Shown: positions 52,445-62,249, numbered from the stretch's first letter. The stretch: DNA of 64,000 nt from Halorussus pelagicus (GCF_004087835.1 NZ_CP035119.1:2294001-2358000), one strand, 5' to 3'. Notes: generated from the sequence alone by a model not told the origin. Translations and numbers: made by a program.

Positions 52445-52708
52445 ATGGAACGTCAAGGTACACCGACAGGTCCGGGGGAGCGTAGCGTGAACGAATCAGT
52501 CGAGACCGCCGCGGGTCCCGACGACATCGCGGAGATGGACATCACGGAACCGACCGTGACGTGGCTGGAAGTGTCTCATCCCCAACAGCCGATTCCCATC
52601 GGGGAGAAAGACCGCGTTCTCGACAGTCAGTTCAACGAAGAATACGACGTCTGGGAAGTGCTACTAGTCGCGCTTCCCGAAGACGACGAGGAAGAAGAAG
52701 ACGAGTAG
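52445..52708 (+). CDS. Small acidic protein
   Basis: 87 residues. ERQGTPTGPGERSV starts it and it ends in EDDEEEEDE. A central VTWLEVSHPQQPIPIGEKDRVLDSQFNEEYDVWEVLLVALP region suggests a small folded domain. Family not recognised. A TATA-like element near 52403 would initiate at about 52430, after an in-frame GTG at 52418, so the ATG at 52445 is preferred. The stop is adjacent to that of the next gene. Confidence 0.55.
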   Translation: MERQGTPTGPGERSVNESVETAAGPDDIAEMDITEPTVTWLEVSHPQQPIPIGEKDRVLDSQFNEEYDVWEVLLVALPEDDEEEEDE

Positions 52709-52972
52709 CTACAGCATATCCTTCTGTTTCAGCCCTTCGAGGAGGTCGTCCACGAGGGTGTCCACCTCGTCGTACGGGAAGTCCTGCGCGTCGGACATCT
52801 TCGTGGACAGCTCCATCGCGGTGAGGCTAACGTCACCGGCCTCGAAGCGCGTGCCGGGTCCGTTCGGCAGCGCGGGCACGAGGTCCATCGGGTTGCTGAC
52901 CGGGAAGTCTGCGCCCTCGAATGCGTCGGTGAACTGTTCGCGGAGTTCGGCTTCGATTTCTTCGTCTGCCAT
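52709..52972 (-). CDS. MTH865-like protein
   Basis: 87 residues matching the MTH865 family: EAELREQFTDAFEGADFPVSNPMDLVPALPNGPGTRFEAGDVSLTAMELSTKM and a C-terminal acidic VDTLVDDLLEGLKQKDML. An EF-hand-like fold is known for the prototype; the role is not. It is tail-to-tail with the small acidic protein without a gap. Confidence 0.8.
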   Translation of the reverse strand: MADEEIEAELREQFTDAFEGADFPVSNPMDLVPALPNGPGTRFEAGDVSLTAMELSTKMSDAQDFPYDEVDTLVDDLLEGLKQKDML

Positions 52973-53371
52973 GTCCGATGATATGTGTTGTTCGGGGCAA
53001 AAGGTTTCCGGAACAACGAAGAACTAGTTGAGTGTTTCTTGCGGCCGCCGTTCGCGGTTGGCTCGAACTCCGCCGCAACGCTCGTTGCCTCCACTCGGAG
53101 ACGGTTTCGTCGTCCAGTCGCCTCAGAATTCGGGGACGTTCGTCGCCGAAACCCGGCATTACTCAACTGCGCACCCGGTTACGCTTCCATTGTAACGGCT
53201 GAGACTGCCGCTCGTGGCATTTTCGGCGCAATCGTCCGGTTCGGGGTGAAATATCACACGCCGATAACTTACCTGACCGTACTCCACCGATATCGGACAT
53301 ATAAATTAGTAATCTAATATTGAAGAGAAACCGTAAGGCTTGTAATATAGTAACCTTGCTTTGAAGATGCT
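52973..53371. other. Intergenic region with promoter for the beta-helix protein
   Basis: About 400 bases with no recognised gene. A frame of 110 codons on the plus strand looks unlike protein. ATATAAAT (53299-53306) is a good TATA element about 65 bases before the ATG at 53372, so the leader is roughly 45 bases. Confidence 0.5.
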
Positions 53372-54865
53372 ATGGCACGCGACAAGACGGCACGCGAACG
53401 CGGTGAACGAGCGGTCAATCGGCGCTCCTTCCTCGGAGCGGCGGGCGCAGGTCTCGCTGGCGCTTTCGGCGTCGGCGCACTATCGAGCGACGCAAATGCG
53501 GCGGACTACCGGACGGTCACGGTTTCGGCTGGCAACACCCGAACGTTCAGCGTCGGGAGCGGCCAGACGCTGGAGAACCTCCTCATCGACATGACCGCCG
53601 ACGGCGCGTCGGCGAAGATAACCGCCAGCGGCGACGGGTGGACGGTCCGAAACGTTGCGTTCAAGGGCAACCACCCCGGCGGCCACTACCTGTTCACGCC
53701 CTCGGTCTCGAAGGGTGGCACCGCCACGGTCGAGAACCTCTACATGGGCGACGGCCAGACCGAAGGCTCTGGTAAGGGTGCTATCTGGGTCAACGGTCCG
53801 GACCACTACGGCACGCTGAATTTCCGCAGGGTCAACATCCAGCATTTCATCGACAACGGTCTCTACGGCACCGACCCCGGCTACGACTACGCCGGAAGCC
53901 ACGGCGGCGTCGTGAACGTCTACGACAGCTACTTCAACAGCAACAACATCTCCAACATCCGCGTCGGGTCCATCGACGGCCGGACCTGCTACGTCGAGAA
54001 CTGCGTGGTCGAAGGCGGAAGCACGCGCGGCTGTGACGTCGGCTGTTCGTCGCCGGGCGCAAAGCAACCCCGTGGCGTCTGGGCGTGGTGGGGTCCGGTG
54101 GAAGTGACGGACTCGGACATCGGCAGTTCGCCCGCGCGAGTCGAACAGGACGGCAGAGCGGGCGATCCCCAGATTATCTCGAAGAACACACGCTGGGGGT
54201 CGGACGCGAACACGGGTCGCGTCCCCGACGGCGTCCCCATGACGCCCGACGAGGCCGCCAGCGGCACGTCGAGCGCCAGCGGCGGGTCAGGGTCGAACAC
54301 CACGACCAGCGACACCGAGCAGTCCGACAGCGAGGGCGCGCTCCTCGAACTCGTCGCGGGACCGAACACGTCGAGCGTCTCCTACGAGTTCACCGTCGAG
54401 GGCGGCGTCGCAAAGCGCACCTCCGCGGGCGACGTGAAGGCCGAGGACAACGACAGCGTGACCGACAACGGCGACGGCACGGTGACCGTCTCCGGCGTCG
54501 CGGGCAACGGCTACGGCGACTCGTTCCTCGTGGACGGCGACGTGGTTTCGATGAATCTCGACGAGAGCCAGTGGACGCTCCGGTGGGAGGGCGAGGAGGT
54601 CAACGTCTCGGACCTCGTCCTGCCGAACAAGCTGGTCATCGACGGGAGCAACCGGCCGCGCCGCGCCAGTAGTTACACCTTCGAGGTCAGCGGCGAGGCG
54701 CGCAAGAGCGCCGCGCTCGGGTCGGTCAACGACTACGACACCGTCTCGGACGGCACCATCTCGGGCCGAATCGTCGGCGGCAAGGACGGCTACCGCTTCT
54801 CCGGCGAAATCACGGCGTTCAGCCTCGACGGTCCCGCGAACGTCCGCGTCGAGGACGGTTCCTGA
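53372..54865 (+). CDS. Tat-exported parallel beta-helix protein
   Basis: 497 residues. A Tat signal (VNRRSFLGAAGAG, from residue 15) is followed by a right-handed beta-helix (DMTADGASAKITASGDGWTVRNVAF, NVYDSYFNSNNISNIRVG, YVENCVVEGG), as in pectate-lyase-like proteins. A Ser/Thr/Gly linker and two C-terminal beta domains with SYEFTVEGG/SYTFEVSGE repeats end the protein. It is probably a surface polysaccharide-binding or -degrading protein; the catalytic residues are not assigned. Confidence 0.75.
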   Translation: MARDKTARERGERAVNRRSFLGAAGAGLAGAFGVGALSSDANAADYRTVTVSAGNTRTFSVGSGQTLENLLIDMTADGASAKITASGDGWTVRNVAFKGNHPGGHYLFTPSVSKGGTATVENLYMGDGQTEGSGKGAIWVNGPDHYGTLNFRRVNIQHFIDNGLYGTDPGYDYAGSHGGVVNVYDSYFNSNNISNIRVGSIDGRTCYVENCVVEGGSTRGCDVGCSSPGAKQPRGVWAWWGPVEVTDSDIGSSPARVEQDGRAGDPQIISKNTRWGSDANTGRVPDGVPMTPDEAASGTSSASGGSGSNTTTSDTEQSDSEGALLELVAGPNTSSVSYEFTVEGGVAKRTSAGDVKAEDNDSVTDNGDGTVTVSGVAGNGYGDSFLVDGDVVSMNLDESQWTLRWEGEEVNVSDLVLPNKLVIDGSNRPRRASSYTFEVSGEARKSAALGSVNDYDTVSDGTISGRIVGGKDGYRFSGEITAFSLDGPANVRVEDGS

Positions 54866-55046
54866 CTCGCTTTCGATTCGATAGCTCCGTTGTTCGGCGT
54901 TCTTTTTCTCGCGGTTGTCCAGTAAGGGGCGATTACCAGCGTGTCAGACCGCTCGTACGCTCCGTCGGCGAGGCGGTTGTCGGCGACTGATTCGGTCCCA
55001 CGCGGCGTAGAACAAACCCTGCGCGCGAGCGAACGCCACTCGGGAC

Positions 55047-56141
55047 ATGAACTACCTCTTCTTCGCAAACACGCCCGCGCACGTCCACCTCTATCGCAAC
55101 GCCGTCGCGGAGTTGAACGAGCGGGGCCACGAGACGCTGTTGCTGGCGCGCGACTACGGGTGTACGCTCGATTTGCTCGACTACTACGACCTGCCCCACG
55201 TCGTCTACGGAGAACTAGCGACGAGCAAATATTCGCTGGCCCGACAGCTTCCGCGCCACTACCTCACCATCGTCCGGGAGGCGCGGCGCTACGACCCGGA
55301 CAAGATATTCGGCGTCGGAGCCTACGCCGCCCACGCTGGCGCAGTCACGGACACCCCGGTCGTCCTCGTCACCGACTCGGAGAACACCCACCTCGACCAC
55401 GCCATCTCGCGGCCCTTCGCGGAGGCTTACCTCACACCACACACCTTCGACAAGGACCTCGGCGCGAAACACCACGTCTTCCGGGGGTTCAAGGAGTGTG
55501 CCTATCTCCACCCCGAGGAGTACGAACCGCAGGGAGACATCCGCAAGCGGTTGGGCGTCGGGCCGGACGGGGCGTTCGCCATCGTCCGCCTCAACGCCTT
55601 CGGGTCCCACCACGACGTGGGCCATGACGGGTTCACACCCGAGAAGCGCCGGAGACTGGTCGAGACGCTGGCCGAGCGGGCCACCGTCTTCGTCTCCGAC
55701 GAGGGCGGGTCGATGGAGTTCTCGGACGTTCCGGCCCGGCCCTTCGACCTGCACCCCGCCCTGCTCCACGACGCGCTGGCCGAGGCCTCCCTGCTGGTCG
55801 CGGACACCCAGACGATGGTTACGGAGGCCGCGCTCTTGGGAACGCCCGCGATTCGCTCGAACTCCTTCGTCGGCGAGGACGACATGGGCAACTTCGCGGC
55901 ACTCGAACGCGAAGGACTCATCTACAACCTCCGAGCGTTCGACGCGGTTTCGGAGACGGCGACTCGACTGCTCGCCGACGAGGGCGTCGCCGACGAGTGG
56001 GCGCAAAAGCGCGAGGCGTTCCTCGCTGACAAGGTGAACCTGACCGACCTCGTGGTGTCGGTGGCGACCGATTCGACGGCGCTCAGGTCGCTCCCGACCA
56101 AGCGGACCTACGAGCGGATGGTCGGCGAAGCGACGGTCTGA
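55047..56141 (+). CDS. DUF354 family protein
   Basis: 364 residues. The start MNYLFFANTPAHVHLYRNAVAELNERGHETLLLARDYG resembles the glycosyltransferase-B fold of UDP-sugar epimerases. The C-terminal half has TDSENTHLDHAISRPFAEA, then PTRLNAFGSHHDVGHDGF-like contacts and a TQTMVTEAALLGTPAIRSNSFV nucleotide-binding region. A role in surface sugar synthesis is likely. It faces the glycosyltransferase gene that runs oppositely. Confidence 0.78.
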   Translation: MNYLFFANTPAHVHLYRNAVAELNERGHETLLLARDYGCTLDLLDYYDLPHVVYGELATSKYSLARQLPRHYLTIVREARRYDPDKIFGVGAYAAHAGAVTDTPVVLVTDSENTHLDHAISRPFAEAYLTPHTFDKDLGAKHHVFRGFKECAYLHPEEYEPQGDIRKRLGVGPDGAFAIVRLNAFGSHHDVGHDGFTPEKRRRLVETLAERATVFVSDEGGSMEFSDVPARPFDLHPALLHDALAEASLLVADTQTMVTEAALLGTPAIRSNSFVGEDDMGNFAALEREGLIYNLRAFDAVSETATRLLADEGVADEWAQKREAFLADKVNLTDLVVSVATDSTALRSLPTKRTYERMVGEATV

Positions 56142-56173
56142 CCGGGCGCGCCGGTCCGAAACGGAAAACGTCG

Positions 56174-57172
56174 CTACGTCTCGTCGCTCTCGTTCGTCAC
56201 GCGCATCTCCAAGCCGTCGTTGTGGACGCGGTCCCGGTGGATGCCGAGACCGAGCGCCAGATAGCCGCTAATGACGAGTCCTGCGGTCAGGTCGAGTCTG
56301 TCGAGCAGCCCCGCGACGACGGCGGCGACGAGTCCGAACGCGCCGAGCGCGTACCCGACCGCGGGCGTCCGCGCGCCCGACTCGGTGAACTGGACCCGAA
56401 GCCGACGGCAGAAATTCGCCAACAGGAGCCACGATAGCTTGGGAACGAAGGTGCGATACCGAATGGTGCTCTCCTCGTCGCCGTAGATGGCCGGAATCGC
56501 CACGTCGGCGACCGCCATCCCGTGACAGTTGAGGCGGACCAGCAGTTCGTTTGCGAAGCCGTAGTCCTCGTAGAGTCCGTCGATGTCCAGTTGGTCGAGC
56601 GCGCGCAGCGAGATGGCGGTGTAACCGTTCTGCGGGTCGGTCGTCCGCCAGTAGCCGCTGGCGACCTGCGTCAGGAGCGTGAGCAGTTGGTTGCCGAACA
56701 GTCGGAACGGCGGCATCCCGTCGCGGTACTCCGAATCGACGAGTCGGGTCCCCTTGGCGTAGTCGGCCCCGTCGTTCACGATGGGGTCTAACAGCCTGTC
56801 AAGCAGGTCGGGGTCCATCTGGCCGTCGCCAGCGACGACGGCGGTCACGTCCATCTCGTCGTCGCGGGCGCGCCGATAGCCCGTCTTGATTGCGCCGCCG
56901 ACGCCGCAGTTCTCCTCGTGGCGAATCGGGACGACCCGACGCGAGACGCCGACGCCGCCGTCGGCGATGGTCTGCTCGACGGACGAAGCGTCCGCGTCCC
57001 CGTTCGCGCGCTTGGCGCACTCGCGTATCTCCCGCCACGTATCGTCGGTCGAGCGGTCGTCCACGGCGTAGATGCGGTCCACGTAGTCGGGGATGGCGTC
57101 GATGACATCGGCGACAAATCCCTGTTCGTTGTAGGCCGGTACGACGACGCCGACCGTGTTTCCTTCGTACAT
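56174..57172 (-). CDS. Family 2 glycosyltransferase
   Basis: 332 residues. The catalytic domain starts VGVVVPAYNEQGFVADVIDAIPDYVDRIYAVDDRSTDDTW and carries the DxD region in AVVAGDGQMDPDLLDRLL. Two C-terminal helices (about 260-285 and 285-305) anchor it. The type resembles dolichol-phosphate-sugar synthases and undecaprenyl-phosphate transferases in surface glycosylation. Convergent with the DUF354 gene. Confidence 0.85.
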   Translation of the reverse strand: MYEGNTVGVVVPAYNEQGFVADVIDAIPDYVDRIYAVDDRSTDDTWREIRECAKRANGDADASSVEQTIADGGVGVSRRVVPIRHEENCGVGGAIKTGYRRARDDEMDVTAVVAGDGQMDPDLLDRLLDPIVNDGADYAKGTRLVDSEYRDGMPPFRLFGNQLLTLLTQVASGYWRTTDPQNGYTAISLRALDQLDIDGLYEDYGFANELLVRLNCHGMAVADVAIPAIYGDEESTIRYRTFVPKLSWLLLANFCRRLRVQFTESGARTPAVGYALGAFGLVAAVVAGLLDRLDLTAGLVISGYLALGLGIHRDRVHNDGLEMRVTNESDET

Positions 57173-57433
57173 CGTTTGAGTCCGGAGGCGTTCGTTCGAG
57201 CGAGCGACCCCGCCGACCTCGGCGGGACCGCGTCGGTCGCGTCGCTCCGCCGTCTGCTTGCGTCGCGCTGGCCTTTGTTATGCATCGACTTCGCAGTCGC
57301 CGGGAACAACGAGCGACTGCGAAGGGGTCGTTGGCGAGTCGGTACGCGCGACCACACGCGGAGTCACGCGATGGGTACCGCCGCCAGCAGAGCGATAGCG
57401 GCGTTTAACTCTATCGAGCGAGCAGTAACCGGT

Positions 57434-58480
57434 ATGGACTTCGACTTCGACTTCGACCTCCTGGGCGAACTGACCGAGACCAGCGGCGTTCCCGGCTACG
57501 AGGACCGAATTCGCGGCCTCGTGCGCCGGGAGTTCGAGGGCGTGGCCGACTCGGTTCACACCGACGCGATGGGTAACGTCGTCGCCACCGTCGAGGGTGA
57601 GAGCGACTACTCGGTCGCTATCGCGGCCCACATGGACGAAATCGGCTTCATGGTCAAGCACGTCACCGACGACGGGTTCCTCCGAGTCGATACGCTCGGC
57701 GGGTGGGACCCCGACGTACTGCGCGCCCAGCGCGTGACGGTCCACACCGACGGGGAGGACTTGACCGGGGTCATCGGGTCCGTCCCGACTCACGTCAAGG
57801 ACGACGACGAGGAGTTCTCCGTCTCGGACGTGACAATCGACCTCGGACTGCCCGCCGAGGAGGTACAAGAGCGCGTTTCGGTCGGCGACCTCGTCAGTAT
57901 GGAACAGACCACCGAGCGAATCGGCGAGAACGTGACCGGCAAGGCGCTTGACGACCGGGTCTGTCTGTTCGCCATGCTCGAAGCCGCGAAGCGAATCGAG
58001 GACCCGGACGTGACGATTCACTTCTGCGCGACGGTCCAAGAGGAACTGGGGGTTCGCGGCGCGCCCGCGCTCGGTGCGGACCTCGACCCCGACCTCGCCG
58101 TCGCGCTTGACGTGACCGTCGCCAACGACATCCCGGCCGTCGAGAAGGAGAGCGAGTACGTCACGGAACTCGGCGACGGCGCGGCGATAAAGCTCAAAGA
58201 CTCCAGCGTCGTCACGACGCCGAAGGTCCACCGCCGGATGCGCTCGGTGGCCGAGGACCGAGATGTGGACTACCAGTTGGAGGTGCTTCCCTCCGGGGCC
58301 ACCGACACCTCGGGCTTCCAGAACACCCACGGTGCCAAGCCCGTCGGCGCGATTTCGATTCCGACGCGCTATCTCCACACCGTCACCGAGAGCGTCCACC
58401 ACGCCGACGTGGAAGCGACCATCGACCTGTTGACCGCGTTCCTCGAAACCGAAACCGGGAATCACGACTACAGCCTGTAG
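57434..58480 (+). CDS. M42 family metallopeptidase
   Basis: 348 residues. Dinuclear metal site: AIAAHMDEIGF (His, Asp), DLGLPAEEV, CATVQEELGVRGA (catalytic Glu-Glu), ALDVTVANDIP (Asp) and HTVTESVHHAD (His). Thus a tetrahedral aminopeptidase or glutamyl aminopeptidase/deacylase acting on peptides in the cytosol. Start at the ATG giving MDFDFDFDLL. A 260-base upstream region contains nothing recognised. Confidence 0.9.
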   Translation: MDFDFDFDLLGELTETSGVPGYEDRIRGLVRREFEGVADSVHTDAMGNVVATVEGESDYSVAIAAHMDEIGFMVKHVTDDGFLRVDTLGGWDPDVLRAQRVTVHTDGEDLTGVIGSVPTHVKDDDEEFSVSDVTIDLGLPAEEVQERVSVGDLVSMEQTTERIGENVTGKALDDRVCLFAMLEAAKRIEDPDVTIHFCATVQEELGVRGAPALGADLDPDLAVALDVTVANDIPAVEKESEYVTELGDGAAIKLKDSSVVTTPKVHRRMRSVAEDRDVDYQLEVLPSGATDTSGFQNTHGAKPVGAISIPTRYLHTVTESVHHADVEATIDLLTAFLETETGNHDYSL

Positions 58481-58822
58481 CACCTGCGTCTGCGCAGGTC
58501 GATTCTCGCGCTCGGTGCAATGGTCCACGCGCGTGCGCTCGCCTCCTCGTTCTACCGAGTTCTCGCTTTTTCCACCTTACCAAGTTTTCGCTCCGCTTCA
58601 CTGTCCACCAGTCACTAGCAACTGTACCGCGAGCGAGGGAGTGGTAGCGCGGCGCGGAGCGCCGCGCAAGTGACCGAGCGAGCGGCCCTTTTTTGATCCA
58701 CATTTTTTTGAGGAGTGGTGCCCGCAGGGCGCGACCTCTGGTCGCGCCCGAGAACACCCGACGAGGAAAAAAGGTGGGTCGGTATCGAAAGTATAGAGTA
58801 CCCACCTCCGTTAGCCCCGAGT
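58481..58822. repeat. Non-coding spacer with two strong hairpins
   Basis: 342 bases without a gene. GCGCGGCG (58647-58654) with CGCCGCGC (58660-58667) and GGGCGCGACC (58727-58736) with GGTCGCGCCC (58740-58749) form perfect stems. T-runs after both, near 58689 and 58702, would end transcription. Resembles the palindromes at 22612-22701. Confidence 0.55.
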
Positions 58823-59389
58823 ATGAGCACGGAAGGAACCGAGTCGGTCACGCGGCGCGGATTCATGCGGACCGCCACGGGTGCCGCGGCCGCCGCGGGC
58901 GCGGCGGGAACTGCCGGTGCGGCAGAGAGTCAAGAGGAAGGCGGCGGTGGCGGGAGCCAAGAGGTCATCGTCGGTCCCGGCGGAAGCCTCGTCTACGACC
59001 CCGAAGAACTGACTATCGCACCGGGGACGACGGTGAACTTCGTCTGGGAGTCGGACAACCACAACATCGTCGTGGACAGCCAACCCGACGGCGCGGAGTG
59101 GGAGGGAACCGAAGGCGGCGCAAGCAAGACCTACAACAGCGGTCACGAGTATTCCCACACGTTCGAGACAACCGGGACCTACGAATACTTCTGCCAGCCC
59201 CACAAGACCGCAGGGATGGCGGCCTCCATCACGGTACAGGAAGGCGGCGCGAGCAGCGGGGGCGGCGGTCCCGCCATTCCGAGCAGCGCGAAGTCGCTCG
59301 GCGTCGCCACGACGGCGGCGATGGTGTTCACGCTCGGTCTCGCGTACTTCTTCATGAAGTACGGCGGCGACTACGGCCAAGCAGAATAG
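58823..59389 (+). CDS. hcp: Halocyanin-like blue copper protein
   Basis: 188 residues. A Tat signal (VTRRGFMRTATG) and a Gly/Ser/Glu linker lead into a cupredoxin domain with copper ligands His in SDNHNIVVD, Cys and His in YFCQPHKTAGM, and Met in that motif. A C-terminal transmembrane helix (LGVATTAAMVFTLGLAYFFM) follows a second Gly-rich linker. It carries electrons outside the membrane, possibly to the terminal oxidase. The ATG is chosen because it starts just before the signal. Confidence 0.88.
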   Translation: MSTEGTESVTRRGFMRTATGAAAAAGAAGTAGAAESQEEGGGGGSQEVIVGPGGSLVYDPEELTIAPGTTVNFVWESDNHNIVVDSQPDGAEWEGTEGGASKTYNSGHEYSHTFETTGTYEYFCQPHKTAGMAASITVQEGGASSGGGGPAIPSSAKSLGVATTAAMVFTLGLAYFFMKYGGDYGQAE

Positions 59390-59431
59390 CGCGTTCGCGG
59401 CGGCGACCTCGATTTTCCGCGTTTCGGACAG

Positions 59432-59962
59432 TTACACCGTGTCGGGCGCCTCGTGAAGCGTCAACTCGACTTCGCGGCGCTGGCCTTCGAGGTCGGCCAC
59501 GATGCGCTCGACGACGCGCTCGGCCTCCTTCAGGACGAGCGGTTTGACCTTGTCGATGACCCAGTCCAGCGAGACGAGGCGGGGCAGGTCCAGCATGTCG
59601 GAACTTGCCGAATCGGCGTCGAACTTGATGACGAGGCGGACCCGCGAGGCGGACTCGGCGTCAGACCGCGCGGCGTCCGGGGCGGGTTCGACTCGCCACT
59701 CGCCGTGCGCGCGGAGGTCCTTCGTGATTCGCCAGCCGATTCGCTCGGGGCGGTCGAACTCCGTCACCTCAGAGCGGACAACGTAGTTTAGTTTCCACCA
59801 CTGGATGTGAATGTCGTACTCCGTGCCGGGTCCGCCGTCGCCGTTTGGTTCGACTCGGCCGAGGTGCTTCGAGTAGTCGGCGTAGCCCGGAAAATCAACG
59901 AGAAAGTCGTAGGTCTCTTCGGGCGGAACGTAGACGACGGTGCTGAGTTCGACGCTATCCAC
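59432..59962 (-). CDS. SRPBCC family (polyketide cyclase-like) protein
   Basis: 176 residues. VYVPPEETYDFLVDFPGYADYSKHLGRV near residue 10 and YDIHIQWWKLNYVVRSEVTEFDRPERIGWRI are typical of the START/Coq10-like helix-grip fold. A ligand-binding or lipid-carrying function is possible; no catalytic residues are clear. The C-terminal helix is the standard fold end. Confidence 0.8.
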   Translation of the reverse strand: MDSVELSTVVYVPPEETYDFLVDFPGYADYSKHLGRVEPNGDGGPGTEYDIHIQWWKLNYVVRSEVTEFDRPERIGWRITKDLRAHGEWRVEPAPDAARSDAESASRVRLVIKFDADSASSDMLDLPRLVSLDWVIDKVKPLVLKEAERVVERIVADLEGQRREVELTLHEAPDTV

Positions 59963-60036
59963 GCTGGCAACTTTCGAACGAACACGGCGTAAAACTTCCG
60001 GCGGTCGCGCCTCCGAACTCGCGCTGCTTCGACGGG

Positions 60037-60199
60037 TTTAAGTTTCGCATGGCCGTCGATTCGGGTGAGACAGGCGTTTACTGTCTACTGCCGTGCGGTC
60101 GCGGAGTCGCCGTCTTGGCGGCCCGTGACGATGACGACAACAGACAGTAACCTGTTTCACTGACCCGTAGGAGCGTCCTGCGTACTACGGAGGTGAACA
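60037..60199 (+). promoter_or_regulatory. Promoter and structured leader of the L1-L10-L12 operon
   Basis: TTTAAG (60037-60042) is the likely TATA, giving a leader of roughly 130 bases. TTACTGTCT (60078-60086) pairs exactly with AGACAGTAA (60142-60150), enclosing GC-rich sequence with GTGACGATGAC near 60124-60134. Archaeal L1 is known to repress its own operon by binding an rRNA-like site in the mRNA, so this may be such a site. A strong GGAGGTGA (60189-60196) precedes the L1 ATG. Confidence 0.5.
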
Positions 60200-60838
60200 A
60201 TGGCAGATCAGGAGATAGAGCAAGCAGTCTCTCGCGCACTCGAGGATGCACCTGAGCGGAACTTCCGCGAAACGGTGGACCTTGCGATTAACTTGCGCGA
60301 TCTCGATTTGAACGAACCGTCGAACCGCGTAGACGAAAGTATCGTTCTCCCGTCCGGAACCGGACAGGAGACGAAAATTGTCGTGTTCGCAGAGGGCGAG
60401 ACCGCCCTCCGCGCCGAAGACGTTGCCGACGAAGTCTTCGACAGCGACGACCTCGAAGACCTCGGCGACGACGACGACGAGGCGAAGGACCTCGCCGACG
60501 AGACCGACTTCTTCATCGCCGAAGCGGCACTGATGCAAGACATCGGTCGGTATCTCGGTACCATCCTCGGTCCGCGAGGGAAGATGCCGGAACCGCTTCA
60601 GCCCGACGACGACGTCGTCGAGACCGTCCAGCGGATGAAGAATACGGTCCAGCTTCGGAGTGGCGACCGGCGTACCTTCCACACCCGCGTGGGTGCGGAG
60701 AACATGGACGCCGAAGAAATCGGCGACAACATCGACGTGATTCTTCGCCGACTCCACTCGAACCTCGAAAAGGGTCCGCTCAACATCGACAACGTCTACG
60801 TGAAGACGACGATGGGACCGTCCGTGGAGGTGGCCTAA
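60200..60838 (+). CDS. rpl1: Ribosomal protein L1
   Basis: 212 residues. Starts [53 protein letters not shown], typical of archaeal L1, with conserved [11 protein letters not shown] and the C-terminal [25 protein letters not shown]. It binds the L1 stalk of 23S rRNA and represses its own mRNA. The preceding gene L11 is absent from this locus. Confidence 0.97.
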   Translation: MADQEIEQAVSRALEDAPERNFRETVDLAINLRDLDLNEPSNRVDESIVLPSGTGQETKIVVFAEGETALRAEDVADEVFDSDDLEDLGDDDDEAKDLADETDFFIAEAALMQDIGRYLGTILGPRGKMPEPLQPDDDVVETVQRMKNTVQLRSGDRRTFHTRVGAENMDAEEIGDNIDVILRRLHSNLEKGPLNIDNVYVKTTMGPSVEVA

Positions 60839-60839
60839 C

Positions 60840-61877
60840 ATGTCGGCCGAACGCAAGACCGAGACAATCCCCCAGTGGAAAAAGGCCGAGGTTGACGACA
60901 TCGTTGACCTCATTGAAGGCTACAGCAGTGTCGGCATCGTCAACGTGACGGGCATCCCGTCGCGCCAGCTACAGACGATGCGGCGCAACCTCCACGGAAG
61001 CGCCGAACTGCGTATCAGCCGGAACACGCTGCTCTCGCGCGCCCTCGACGAAGTCGATGAGGGTATGGAAGAGCTGAAGCAGTACGTCTCCGGCGAAGTC
61101 GGACTCATCGGCACGAACGACAACCCGTTCGGGCTGTATCAGGAACTCGAAGCCTCGAAGAGTCCGGCTCCGATTAGCGCTGGCGAGGTCGCGCCCAACG
61201 ACATCCTCATCCCCGAGGGTGACACGGGCGTTGACCCTGGCCCGTTCGTGGGCGAACTCCAGAGCATCGGCGCTTCGGCCCGCATCATGGAAGGGTCCAT
61301 CCACGTCACCGAGGACAGCGTCGTCGCCGAGGAAGGCGACGAGGTGTCCGAGGAAGTGGCCAACGTCCTCGCAGAACTCGGCATGGAGCCGAAGGAAGTG
61401 GGACTGGACCTTCGCGGTGTCTTCTCCGACGGTGTCCTGTTCGAGTCCGACGAACTGGCCATCGATGTCGAGGAGTACCGCGCGGACGTGCAGGCCGCCG
61501 CGGCCCGCGCCCGCAACCTCTCGGTCAACGCGGTCTACCCGACCGCCCAGACCGCGCCGACGCTCGTCCGGAAGGCCGAGGGCGAGGCCAAGAGCCTCGG
61601 TCTGCAGGCCGAAATCGAGAGTCCGGACGTTGTGCCGGACCTCGTGAGCAAGGCGGACGGACAGGTTCGCGCGCTCGCCGCGCAAATCGACGACGAGGAG
61701 GCACTGCCCGAGGAGCTTTCTAACGTCGAAGCTCCCGCCGCAGGTGCCGCCATCGAGGAATCGAGCGACGAAGAAACCGAATCCGACACCGAGACCGAGG
61801 ACGCCGACGCCGAAGACGAGGAAGACGACGGCGACGACGAGGACGGCGGCGACGCACTCGGCGAGATGTTCGGATAA
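60840..61877 (+). CDS. rpl10: Ribosomal protein L10 (P0)
   Basis: 345 residues. [51 protein letters not shown] is the rRNA-binding N-terminus; the archaeal insertion and the L12-binding C-terminus follow, ending in an acidic stretch and DALGEMFG. It anchors the L12 dimers on the ribosome. Only one base separates it from the L1 stop. Confidence 0.96.
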   Translation: MSAERKTETIPQWKKAEVDDIVDLIEGYSSVGIVNVTGIPSRQLQTMRRNLHGSAELRISRNTLLSRALDEVDEGMEELKQYVSGEVGLIGTNDNPFGLYQELEASKSPAPISAGEVAPNDILIPEGDTGVDPGPFVGELQSIGASARIMEGSIHVTEDSVVAEEGDEVSEEVANVLAELGMEPKEVGLDLRGVFSDGVLFESDELAIDVEEYRADVQAAAARARNLSVNAVYPTAQTAPTLVRKAEGEAKSLGLQAEIESPDVVPDLVSKADGQVRALAAQIDDEEALPEELSNVEAPAAGAAIEESSDEETESDTETEDADAEDEEDDGDDEDGGDALGEMFG

Positions 61878-61901
61878 CCAACCACTACACAACTACTAAC
61901 A

Positions 61902-62249
61902 ATGGAATACGTTTACGCTGCACTCATCCTGAACGAATCGGGCGAAGAGATCAACGAAGAGAACCTCACCAACGTGCTCGACGCCGCAGGCGTCGATGTC
62001 GAGGAATCCCGTGTCAAGGCGCTTGTCGCCGCGCTCGAGGATGTTGACATCGAGGAAGCGGTCGAGCAGGCTGCGGCCGTACCCGCTGGCGGAGCCGCCG
62101 CAGGCGGCGCTGCCGCAGAGAGCGGTGCCGACGAAGAGTCCGCCGACGAGGAAGGCGGCGACGAAGAGGAAGAGACCGAAGCGGACGACGGCGACGACGA
62201 CGAGGACGAAGACGCAGACGGCGAAGGTCTCGGCGAACTCTTCGGTTAA
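61902..62249 (+). CDS. rpl12: Ribosomal protein P1/L12
   Basis: 115 residues, [35 protein letters not shown] at the start, a dimerisation helix domain, an Ala/Gly hinge and an acidic end closing with GLGELFG. It forms the ribosomal stalk that recruits elongation factors. Third gene of the operon, 24 bases after L10. Confidence 0.97.
   Translation: MEYVYAALILNESGEEINEENLTNVLDAAGVDVEESRVKALVAALEDVDIEEAVEQAAAVPAGGAAAGGAAAESGADEESADEEGGDEEEETEADDGDDDEDEDADGEGLGELFG

Noticed and set aside
52985-53317. 110-codon open frame in the 400-base spacer
   Set aside because: Composition is mixed with no promoter at its start and no recognisable family; a TATA for the next gene lies within its end.
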